A program made the translations under genes and the position numbers. 64,000 nucleotides of DNA from Neocallimastix lanati (nom. inval.). Lineage: Eukaryota; Neocallimastigomycota; Neocallimastigomycetes; Neocallimastigales; Neocallimastigaceae. The stretch lies in the NCBI GenBank assembly GCA_016946835.1, contig JACVTC010000107.1, positions 52,501 through 116,500 of the forward strand. Reading direction: 5' to 3'. The notes beneath the pieces were generated by a model. The model ran no database searches. It saw only the letters and a list, made by a program, of their open reading frames with translations, and had not been told where the DNA came from. Positions 12,851-30,953 of this stretch are shown here, piece after piece (positions within the stretch are counted from its first letter, which is position 1; the number at the start of each line of letters is the position of its first letter).

Positions 12851-13440
12851 AAACTTTTTTAAGTGTTCAGAAGCTTCTTCTCATCTTTTATTATAGAATA
12901 TTAAATTTTTTTTTCTATTGCTAATTTCCTTGAAATAGAAGTATATAGGTAGTTGAATTTTTCTTCTTCCAATAAAGAACTATTTAGATTTTCTAGGTCA
13001 TTAAAGAGTATATTTAATTCAGAAATGAACAAACTAATGTCATCTTCTAAATTAAATATTTTTTTTTCTAACTCTCTTTTGATGTGGTTGAATCTTTCTT
13101 TATCGCTTTTAATATTTAATTCTTTGAGAATGTTATTTATTTGGTAAGTCGATACTTTGGTTAATTTTTTCTGAAATGCTGTAAATATAAATTAAATATT
13201 ACATCAGTATATAACTTAATTTATTTCTCTGTGATGGTTTTTTCTATGTAGTATCCCTTATGATCTTTGACTTTAACATAATTCTTTTTTTTCTGATCGT
13301 TATTTTCTAACATATTTAAATACTACCTTGGAAATGTATTTTTTGATCCTGTAGTAGTTCATCAGCATTTTTATTTCCTGGTTCCACAGCCTAAAGTTAC
13401 CCATCGTCATTATGTGCTTGCTGGCGACTTGATCTCCTTA
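12850..13440 (-). pseudogene. gag-like remnant
   Basis: The minus strand reads about MTMGNFRLWNQEIKML near the 5' LTR. Further on it reads NNILKELNIKSDKERFNHIKRELEKKIFNLEDDI, SLFISELNILFNDLENLNSSLLEEEKFNYLYTSI. The pattern of short helices with a final block like ...EEEKVNYLLxSLP resembles the copia gag polypeptide (UBN2 type). It runs straight into RT sequence, so the deletion joint lies around 12850. Confidence 0.6.
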
Positions 13441-13483
13441 AACACTCAATTTTCGGTGAAGTCTCTGAGACTCGTAATCTTTT

Positions 13484-13719
13484 TGTAATTTGAATGTAAT
13501 TTCAGATTACTTTATTTATTTATATTTGTTAAATAGAGATTTATCTATTTCTTTAATATTTTATTTAATTATTACATGCATTTTTATGCTACTACTATAT
13601 GTATTATTTAAAATGTACATAATATTCTAGCCATATTTATGATACATTTTATTATAAATAACTAAATAAATAAATATAAGAAATATATATATTAAAAATT
13701 ATAAACTTTAATTCTAACA
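13484..13719 (-). repeat. 5' LTR of the copia-type relic
   Basis: This 236-bp copy shares the TG...CA ends with the 216-bp LTR at 11082-11297. Shared stretches include TTGTAATTTGAATGTAATTT and the AATGTACATAAT region. The two LTRs have diverged considerably, so insertion is old. The base-balanced stretch inside it (about 13330-13483) is the leader and gag start. Confidence 0.8.
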
Positions 13720-21942
<8,223 letters not shown>

Positions 21943-22924
21943 AATCTATCCACATTTTTGTTCTTTTTTTACTTTTAATATTCAAAGCAAAAATGATAAA
22001 AAAAATTATATATATATAAATTACATATGAAAATAATATAATAAACATATATTATGAAAGAAGTAACAACGAAAGTAACAACCGTAACAATAATAATATT
22101 TATATATATATAATAATCAAAAATATTAATTAATTAATTTATAGGTTATTTAATTAAATAATTTATTTATAAACAAAATAAATTTATAAATTACTATAAA
22201 ATAATATTTACTTATTGAAAATGTAATATTATTATAATAAAATACATCAACATATTATAATTAATTTTTTTAAATTTTTATATTATTTATTTATTAAAAT
22301 TAATTTGAATAAATTACTTATATTTAATAAATAATATTTTATTAATTTGTATATATTTATACATTTAATAAAATAATCAATAATTTGTATTTTTTTTACT
22401 TTTTATTTATTTATTTATTATTGTTTTTTATTTAGTATTTTTTAATATTTGAATTTCACTCAAACTATCAATGATAACCATTTAATTTTTTTATATTTAA
22501 ATATATAAATATTACGAATACATAATAAATAATTATATAAAGTTAATTTTAGATCATTAATCATATATCTATATTATATAAAAGTGTAAATATGTTAGAT
22601 AATTTATTTTTTTATTCTCTCTCTAAGCTTTTCATTTTAATATTTTAATGAATTTATTTTATTTAAATATTGATATTATATAATAATATTTTATATATAT
22701 ATATATTTTATACTTTTCATAATAAATATTTTTAAATATAAACTTTTCAAAATAAATAAATAAATAAATAAATAAATAAATATTTAGAATAAATAAAATA
22801 AAATAAAATAAAAATAAAATAAAATTTTTTAATAATAATAAATTTAATTTCTTACATTTCAGCTATGAATTAATATTAAATTAATAAATTTACTTATAGT
22901 TATATAAGTATATTATAAACATAT
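21943..22924. other. Intergenic, A/T-rich, no gene seen
   Basis: About 1 kb downstream of the receptor gene. It contains AAAT and AAAAT short tandem tracts (22750-22830) and nothing that reads as coding. Confidence 0.6.
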
Positions 22925-22966
22925 ATATATAATATATCTATGAAAATTCATAGATATATTATATAT
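22925..22966. repeat. Perfect inverted repeat, 20-bp arms, 2-base loop
   Basis: Arms 22925-22944 and 22947-22966 are perfectly complementary (core CTATGAA / TTCATAG) around a central AA. It could form a cruciform or an RNA hairpin. It sits at the downstream end of the broken reverse transcriptase, so it may be a terminal structure of that element or chance in A/T-rich DNA. The non-alternating core makes chance less likely. Confidence 0.8.
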
Positions 22967-23400
22967 AGAAACTGAGTCATATACCTTTTTAAGGTCAAAA
23001 AAAAAAATAAGTATCTTTATTTTCAAATTTACGGACATATAATTCATAATGAAGTGTAAAGACTTACACAATCTTCTCGATTACGAAATCCATGCTGTTC
23101 AGATCTTATAAATCCTTTATCAATTTCATATTTATTGATTCTTTTAGGGATAGTTTTCATAACAATTTGTGACCCATTATTAATAAGAGAGATACTACGA
23201 TAGTTATTACAATCTGATGGATCTCCCTTTTTATTTGTAGAAACAAACGAAGAGTTATTCCATGATGTAGGGATAACTCATTCCAAATATTATTATTATC
23301 ATTATTTTTTTTTTTTGTGACATTTAAAACTCGATGATATATTACAATTATTTTCACCAGATTCTTTTGAATCATCTTTATAAGGAATCAAAGCTTTGAA
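22966..23400 (-). pseudogene. Broken non-LTR retrotransposon reverse transcriptase
   Basis: The minus strand reads NNSSFVSTNKKGDPSDCNNY, then RSISLINNGSQIVMKTIPKR, INKYEIDKGFIRSEQHGFRN, REDCVSLYTSL and, after frame changes, KFENKDTYFFFDLKKVYDSV. This is the LINE-type RT order: KKGDPxxCxNYRxISL, ...KIxxxxL..R, ...xQxGFRxxxSCxxxIxxL, then the A-box DLKKAYDSV. A premature TGA follows the TSL block and the frame shifts at a run of A/T near 22997-23006. The endonuclease and the remaining RT (including the catalytic YADD-type box) are absent. It is a fragment of about 430 bp. Confidence 0.82.
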
Positions 23401-23869
23401 GGATTAATTATTAATTTTTGCGTTTTTTTTTTTTACACATTTCCATTCTTTCCTACCATTATTTTTAAGAGCTGATGAACATCTATTTTTAATCCAACAT
23501 AAATTTATGTATATAAGAATTTTAAATTATTCAATTATGAAATTATAAATTTACACTTTTGTATATTAAAAATATTTAAAAGATTTTTTTTTTTTATTAT
23601 ATAGTATTAATTACAACAGTGTTAAAAATAGTTTATTTAAGAACTTTTTTTTATTTACAATTACATTTATAAGAAAATATAAATATATAACTTTTATTAC
23701 TATTTTTTTTTTTTTTTAATTTTTAATTTTATTTTTTATTTTAAAACAAATTTTACCAAGCAATTCAAATGATTATTATTATTATTTATTTAAAAATGTT
23801 TAAAAAAGTTTAAACATTTCAATTTCTATTTATTTATTTTTTTTTTAATAATATTTAATCATTGTAAAA
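23401..23869. other. Spacer, possibly more retroelement debris
   Basis: The first 100 bases (23400-23500) are less A/T-rich and may continue the degraded non-LTR element, but I cannot assign a frame. The rest is the 3' flank of the glucanase gene. Confidence 0.4.
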
Positions 23870-25556
23870 TTAAACTTTTTGGTAAACACGAACATAATCA
23901 ATAGCTAATTCTGGACGAGTCCATTGTTGAGAGTGAGTAGCTGGATTGAATTCACCATACTTTTCAGCTGGGAAGAAACCACCACCAACAGCAACATTAA
24001 ATAATAAGTGGAACTTTTGATCAAATGGTTGACGATTACCAGTGTATGGATTATCACCCTTACCAGAGTAGAAACTTCTATTTAAGTCAACATTAAAGGT
24101 TGGTTTATCATCAATAGAGAAGACTAAAGAATCTTCGGTCCAATCAATACCATAGACATGCCAGTCATTTTGAGCATTAGCAATAGTAGCAAGCTTATCA
24201 CTGTAAATATTGTTTGGCCATTGACCACCATAGTGGATTGCATGACTAATAATATCTGGATCTTGACCTCTAGCTTCCATAATATCAATTTCACCAGAGG
24301 CAGCCCATGTACCGTAAACATCATCTTGTGGAAGCATCCATATAGCTGGCCATAAGAATGGACCAGATGGTAAAAGAGCCTTAACTCTAACCTTACCATA
24401 CTTCCAAGCTAAGTTAGCAGCCTTAGAATTAACACGACCACTAATGAATGGTTGAGACCATGAACAAGAACCTTCATTATCAAGAGTACATTTATCATTT
24501 CCATTTAATTGGTAGGAACCCTTGTAAATAGCCTTTAAATGTAATTGACCATCCTTAACAAAGATAGTTTCTGGGTGATCAACATAACATTGCTTTTCAG
24601 CATTACCACCACCCCAGCAATTAACTTCAGCAGACCATTTACTACGATCAAGAGAATTTCCTTCAAATTCATCAGAGAATACAAGTTTAAATCCATCATA
24701 ATTCTTTGTATCAGTATTACCATTACTTGGAGCAGGTTGTGGAGCAGGTTGTGGGGCAGGTTGTGGTTGTGGAGCTGGAGCTGGTTGATTATTTCCAGCT
24801 GATGCACCATATACTAAATTACCACCTTCACAATGATATTCATTTGGACTATAACAAGCACCATTACAACTTTTCATTCCAACAGGACATAATTGACCAT
24901 TGTCACAACTATATAATGCTGGATCATAACAACTTTCACCACATCCTTTTTGTCCATTTGGACAATTGGAATTATTTTCAACAGCATTACTAACTGGAGG
25001 AGGAACATAAACTTCCTGTGGAGCAGCACCATAAACTAAATTTCCACCTTCACAATGGTATTCTGCTGTATTGTAGCATGCTCCATTGCAACTCTTCATT
25101 CCAATTGGACTTTTTAAATTTTTTATTTTAATATTATGAAATTTATATAATTAAAATTAAAAATTATAAAAAAAATTTTTTTTAAATTTAGATATATATA
25201 TATAAAAAAAAACGCATTTAATATTTTAATAAATAATATATTTTTTAAAAAAATATATATATTAATAATTATATATATCATTTACCATAAAACACCATTA
25301 TCACAAGTATATAAATTTGGAGGATAACAAGCTTCACCACAACTGCTTAATCCATTTGCTAAAATTTGTTATATTTTTTAAAAAAAAAAAATAAAATTAA
25401 ATATAAAAATTTCAATATAATAGCATTTAAAAAAATCAAATAAAAAAAATATTTCATCCTAATTATGAATTTTAAATTTTAAAATATAAACTTACGACAG
25501 CCAGCATAGGCAGCTCCAATAGCTCCAATACAAGTCAAAATAGAGGTAAATTTCAT
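23870..25556 (-). CDS. Secreted GH16 endo-beta-glucanase with Cys-rich binding modules
   Basis: Exons 25496-25556, 25286-25358 and 23870-25109 join in phase to 457 residues. Residues 1-19 are a signal peptide (MKFTSILTCIGAIGAAYAGC). Two copies of a paired Cys-rich module follow: CGEACYPPNLYTCDNGVLCP, then CNGACYNTAEYHCEGG, and CGESCYDPALYSCDNGQLCP with CNGACYSPNEYHCEGG. They resemble the CBM52-type carbohydrate-binding family found on fungal glucanases. A Pro/Ala/Gln linker (APAPQPQPAPQPAP) leads to the GH16 domain (KLVFSDEFEGNSLDRSKW onward). The catalytic motif GEIDIMEARG has both Glu and the Asp of the ExDxxE signature; LWPAIWMLP and the C-terminal AIDYVRVYQ strand are typical of laminarinases. 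Expected activity is cleavage of beta-1,3(1,4)-glucan outside the cell. Codon use is richer in C and G than in the neighbours, fitting high expression or transfer. Confidence 0.93.
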
Positions 25557-26712
25557 TTTTAAATTTTTTTAATAATTATATAAAAGTATAATTAAATTTA
25601 AAAAAATATATATATATTTACAAAATAATATAGATAATTATTTTTAATATAAATATAAATTTATAAAATTAAAAGAGATTTTTTTGTCTTTAAATATTTT
25701 TTTTTATTATAATATCTTTTTTTATTTTAATTTTTTTTTGGAAAAATAATATATTAAATATACAAATAAATAAAGAATAAGGTAACGGCATGTTTTAAAA
25801 TTTTATCTATTTAATATATTATATTTATTAAAATTTTTAAATTTAAAAAAAATTTAATTGGATGATTTAAAGAAGAATAAATTAATGTTAAATTAAATTT
25901 AAATAAAAAAAAAAGAATTTTATTAAAATTTGGTTAATAAAAAATAATAATATATAAAAAACTTTGAAAAATAAAAATTAAATTTTTATTATTAATTTAT
26001 TATAATATTTATTATTAAAAGTATTTAGAATTATTATTATTTATTAATATTATCATTATTAAAACTATTTTATATAGTTAATTCGGTTTCACAAAATATA
26101 TTAAATAAATTCTTACTAATAACTAATTAAAACTTTTATACTAAAATAACTTTTTAAATAATAATTATAATTTATTTTATAAATTATTATAATATATTAA
26201 ATAAGTAATTAATTTATGTCTTTATATATTAATTAGTTACTGCATACATAAAAAAGATATAAAAGACTTTAATATTTATTATTAATATCATATTTATTTC
26301 ATTTATGATATTAAAGTTACAATTAATTTATAAAAACTTAATGAAAACTAATAATTATATAGTATTATTGCTAAATTTGTACAACATTATATTAAATTCC
26401 TTATAAATGTACCAACTCTATATCATTTATTATATAAACTTTATTTGATAGTTAAATTCAATGTATCATTGTAATAGATATGAAATTTTAATAAACTTAT
26501 TTATAACAAAAAACTTAAAATTTATAAAATTTAAATAAAAACTTAAAATTATAATATTTAAAATTATAATATTTAATATTTAATATTTAAAATTAAATAA
26601 TTATTTTTTTTTTAAAAAAAAAAAAAAAAAAACAAAGAGATCATATTTACAATAATTAAGATGTGTATCATTTACCATCCTAAAAATAATGTATATTAAT
26701 TTTAAAGAGTCA

Positions 26713-27198
26713 ATTGATAAAGTACGAAGTTCAGGTTCGGTTCTTTTAAGGTTTATTTTTTATTTGGGGGATATAATTTATATGTTTTATAAAAATATTT
26801 TTATTTAAATTTTATTTATTTAGAATTACATTTACTTATCATTATTTAAAATGTAAACTAACATTTATTCCTAAAATTAATATTTATTTTCATATTTTGA
26901 TCTCAAGAATTACACTAATCTACTATTTCTTATTCTTGGACAAAGAAATAAAACTATTTCTAAATATTTTTCTCTTTTATAATTATTTACTATAATAAAG
27001 TTTTCCTATATTAAAATAATAAATAAATATTAAGTTTACTTTCATTAATGTTAAAATTAAATAATAAAAATATATAAATTAATTTCTAATAAGAAATACA
27101 ATAAAAACTAGATTAATACATAAATTTATGCTTTTACTACATTTCTTAATTAACATAAATTTATTATTAATTAGAGTTTTTATTTCTATTTCATATCA
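26713..27198. repeat. Diverged direct repeat, copy 1
   Basis: Shares with 27817-28272 a conserved 41-base head (26714-26754; core AAGTTCAGGTTCGGTTCTTT) followed by over 400 bases of A/T-rich sequence with small indels (for example the shared tracts TTATCATTATTTAAAATGTA and TTCTAATAAGAAATACAATA). The head has far more G and C than the rest. Part of it, GGTTCGGTTC, resembles a pol III B box. The element type is unknown: solo LTR, small non-autonomous element or RNA gene relic. Confidence 0.75.
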
Positions 27199-27816
27199 CA
27201 ATAAACAATTTTTTTTTTTATTTATTATTTAGATTTCCATGTATTCATTTAATTAAGAAATATTAATTAAAAATTCCATTTTGTTAAGAACATCATCATA
27301 TAAATTCATTTTTATTTAATAAACCTTTGATTAAAATCGTAATTTTATCATATAAAATTAATATATTCATCAACAAAAAATAAAATCAGCTAATATTAAT
27401 ATTTGTCAATGCTCACTATTCAATTATTTATTATTTAATTATTTATCATAACTATTTATTATTCATTGTTTACTTATAATTTATTTATTATTTATCAATA
27501 AATTCTTTTTTTATTATTATTAATTATTTATTATTTATTATTCAATTATTTACTATTCAATAATAAAAGAATTTATAATATGTATAAATAACAAATATTC
27601 TTTAATTAGTCATTTCATTGAAACTTCATTAAAACTAAGTAAATTATTGAAGGCTTTTATGAAATAATAATACTGGTTTAAACCTTATAAATTATTAAAA
27701 CTTTATATATCTAGTAAAAATTATAATAATTTAAATTCATAATAAATAAAAAAAAAAGATATAATAAAACATTAATTATTAATTAAATTCCTTTTTTTAA
27801 AAAAAAATAAAAATCA

Positions 27817-28272
27817 TTTGATAAAGTACGAAGTTCAGGTTCGGTTCTTTTAAGGTTTGTGCTTTTAAATGGGGGATAGAGTTTATATGTTTTATAAAAA
27901 TTATTTTATTTAAATTTTATTTATTTAGAAGAATTACATTTACTTATCATTATTTAAAATGTAAACTAACATTTATTCCTAAAAACTAATATTTATTTTT
28001 ATATCTTGATCTAAAGAATTACTATAATCTACTATTTAGTATTTTTCTCTTTTATAATTATTTACTATAATAATAAAGTTTTTCTATATTAAAGTATAAA
28101 TATTAATTATTTACTTTCATTAATTATTAAATTAAATAATAAAAATATATAAATTAATTTCTAATAAGAAATACAATAAAAACTAGATTAATATATAAAT
28201 TTATGCTTTTACTACATTTCTTTATAAACATAAATTTATTATTAATTAGAGTTTTTATTTCTATCTTATATT
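27817..28272. repeat. Diverged direct repeat, copy 2
   Basis: Second copy of the element at 26713-27198 in the same orientation. The 41-base head (27818-27858) is identical while the tail is diverged and about 30 bp shorter. No open frame is kept between the copies. Confidence 0.75.
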
Positions 28273-28947
28273 ATTTCTCAAATTTTTAACAACAAAAAAA
28301 TTTTTTTTCAAATTTTTAACAACAAAAAAATTTTTTTTCAAATATTTAAACAAAAGATTATAAATGAAAGTTGAATTTTATGATTTATGATGAAAAAATA
28401 CATATTTTAAGTTGTCATGTCACAATATAAATTATTATTTTTTATTTCTTTTTATTTCTTTGGATATCGAATATTATTATAACAAGAATTTTTTAAAATG
28501 AATGATATTTTTAATTATAAGACCTATAGAATTATAAAAATGAGTTATTATAAAATAATTTATTTTAAAAAAAATTTCTTATTATAATAGTATTCATTAT
28601 TCAAAGATATAATTTGGAATATTTATAAAAATAAATTTATGTGCCTATATTTATTTTCATCCTTTTTGAATTCTTGTTTGATTGTTATTTCTTTGGATCA
28701 AAAAATCATTTTAAGAAATCGGTTTTTGTTTTTTTTTTTGTTTTTTTTGTTTTTACAATCATCATCATCATAATATCATCATCAAAAATATCATCACACC
28801 TTTAAAATTATTATTATATTTAGAATAATATAGTTTTTCGTCTTAATTGAAAAAATATATATCATCTCAATTACTCATAAAAATTTCCCAAAAATTTTTT
28901 TTAATAAAAGGAAAATATAATAAATATTTTGTTATTAAAATAAGATA

Positions 28948-28949
28948 AT

Positions 28950-28992
<43 letters not shown>

Positions 28993-29364
28993 CTGGGATT
29001 AACGAGAAGAAAGAACAATAGGGACTTCAATCTCTCCCTTAAATGTATCAGACTCTTATTGGATTCTTTGCCATACAGTTTTGGCGTTGACTCACCTCTC
29101 TTTAATCAAGGCAAGGCTAATATATTAGGCATTCCCTATACATAGCTTTATACGACGGGCTTCTTTTCATGGATCTCTTAAACAATAATCGAGGAAGGAA
29201 CAACTACACTAATTCTCTCACAAATTAAGTGCTCTATGTACTAGCATAAATATAGTCAAGCAAGGAATACTTACCATAGCTAGAGAACACCAACTTCATT
29301 TATAGAGAAAAACACCCTGTGAGGATGAAAATCATCCCATATAAATTCAGGAGGTAGTCTCTGG
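28948..29364 (-). mobile_element. A-tailed, base-balanced insert flanked by an 8-bp direct repeat
   Basis: An island of near-normal base composition (28990-29364) ends, read on the minus strand, in CCCAGTCT followed by 38 A (28952-28989). ATAAGATA flanks it on both sides (28940-28947 and 29365-29372). A 3' A tail plus a flanking target duplication is the signature of retroposition. The body has no intact ORF; near its 5' end lies a hairpin (GGATGA at 29323-29328 with TCATCC at 29332-29337). It may be a 5'-truncated non-LTR element, a processed pseudogene or a SINE-like unit. I do not recognise its source. Confidence 0.55.
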
Positions 29365-29372
29365 ATAAGATA

Positions 29373-30668
29373 GAATAAAAATGAAAATTAAAATAAAAAA
29401 ATGAAAATGAAAATGAAAATAGAAATGAAAAACTAAAATGAAAATTGAAAATAAAATATTAAAAAATTAAAAAATAAGAAAATACATTCATAATAGAAAT
29501 AAAAAAAAATATTATATAATTTATTCATAATAAATTTTATTTTTAAAATTTCAAAAGATTTAAAATTTCATCACTTATAAATAGCTAAAAGAAAATAAAT
29601 AAATAATAAAAAAATAAAAATAATTAAAATAAAAAAATATAAATATTAAATATTATTAAATATATATAAAATTTAATAAAATATAATAATAATAAAAAAA
29701 TAATAATAAAAAAAATAATAATAAAAATAGAATAATTTATAATTTAAATTTAAATTTTTATTTATTATTTTTTTATATATTAAACTTTTTTTTTTATTAT
29801 TTTTTTATATATTAAACTTTTTTTTTTAATATTTTATTATTATTATTATTCTATTTTATTTTAGTTTATTTTATTTTATTATATTTATTTTTCTAATATA
29901 AATTTAAATGAAAAAAACCCAGATGGAAAAAAAAAAAATTAATATACAATATTTTTTAAAAAGAAAAAACAATAAAAAAAATGAATAAATAATAAAAAAT
30001 GAATAAATAATAAATAATTGAATAATTGAATAATTGAATAATAATAATAATAATAAATAAATAAATAAATAAATTATAATAATAATAATAAAATTGTGAA
30101 TTAAAAAAATAAAAAAAAATATATATATATTCTTTAAATCTTTAAATGTTTTTAAAAAAAATAAACATTTCCCAACATTTAAAAATATACTAATAAATAA
30201 TAAATAATTAATAATAACAAAGATAATAATAAAAATATAAAACAATTTATACGTTTGTAAAAATACTAACAATTAATAATTTCGTCATTGTAGAGTCATT
30301 AAGGGAAAACAAAAATAAATCTTATAAAATTTTATCATTGAAATATTTGTATAAAAAAATTTACTTTTTATATGATTATTTATATGAATATCTATTTTTA
30401 TCCTTTTAAATAAGATAAAATATTCGATGAAATAACTATTTAATACTTATTATTTAATATTTAATATTTAATAGCTATTATTTATTATTTATTATTTATT
30501 ATTTATTATTTATTATTTATTATTTATTATTTATTATTTATTATTTATTATTTATTATTTATTATTTATTTAATATCTAATTATTTATTATTTTTAATTT
30601 TAAGTGATGGCTATCAAATAATTTTTTTTTATTAAAGGTTAGAAATTATTTTGTATTATGAAATTTAA

Positions 30669-30715
<47 letters not shown>

Positions 30716-30953
30716 ATTAATTATTATTAATAAAAAATACAGAATATATAGATTAAAAATATATACCCAATAACATAAATAATTAGTAATATAATGAGTT
30801 GTAAAGATATTTTTAAGTGTACTTAAATCTTTTTTAATAATTGAATAAAATTTGTAATAATTATAATTATTAATGCTTTTAGCTTTTTTTTTTTTTTTTT
30901 TTTATTGAAAAAAGAATAGAACATAATATAATAATTCCTAAAATATTTGAAAA
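29373..30953. other. Intergenic, low complexity, no gene seen
   Basis: Upstream region of the ankyrin gene. It contains a two-copy duplication at about 29762-29828, a 7-bp tandem array (30476-30570) and T runs at 30671-30714 and 30885-30903. Confidence 0.6.
30476..30570. repeat. 7-bp tandem repeat (TTTATTA)n
   Basis: About 13 units of a 7-bp motif. The same motif makes up the larger array at 48376-48690. Confidence 0.9.

Larger units (their letters stand above)
11082..13719 (-). mobile_element. Decayed Ty1/copia-type LTR retrotransposon
   Basis: The element is about 2.6 kb and transcribed from the minus strand. It is bounded by LTRs at 13484-13719 (5') and 11082-11297 (3'). Between them, minus-strand reading gives in order a gag-like segment, the RT entry region (STINKRKARKVASGFT, VDYDKTFSPTLKLES), RT core, the catalytic VYIDDILIT box, and an RNase H region ending in HIDIKYHCVRDLVKENKIRLNYI. 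The order gag-RT-RNase H and the RT/RNase H motifs are those of Ty1/copia elements (Pseudoviridae). Protease and integrase are missing, so an internal deletion removed about 2 kb or more. Stops and frameshifts interrupt every domain. It is an inactive relic. Confidence 0.88.
25557..28947. other. Long intergenic region with diverged repeats, no gene seen
   Basis: This 3.4 kb has no supportable coding frame. The first 300 bases would be the glucanase promoter. It contains two copies of a dispersed element (26713-27198 and 27817-28272) and a short tandem duplication near 28275-28340. The rest is featureless A/T-rich sequence. Confidence 0.6.

Noticed and set aside
12953-13147. 64-codon plus-strand frame rich in Ser, Asn and Leu
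   Set aside because: It is the complement of the gag-like remnant of the minus-strand copia relic.
24124-24993. Open frames overlapping the glucanase gene on both strands
   Set aside because: The GH16 domain with its catalytic motif occupies the third frame; the others have no family features and are shadows.
29268-29276. ATACTTACC, which equals the 5' end of U1 snRNA
   Set aside because: The sequence after it does not follow U1 (no CTGG or Sm site pattern) and there is no clear upstream snRNA promoter element, so it is most likely chance inside the A-tailed insert.
29904-30272. 122-codon minus-strand hydrophobic frame
   Set aside because: Almost only Phe, Ile, Leu, Tyr codons from A/T runs; no start context or domain.
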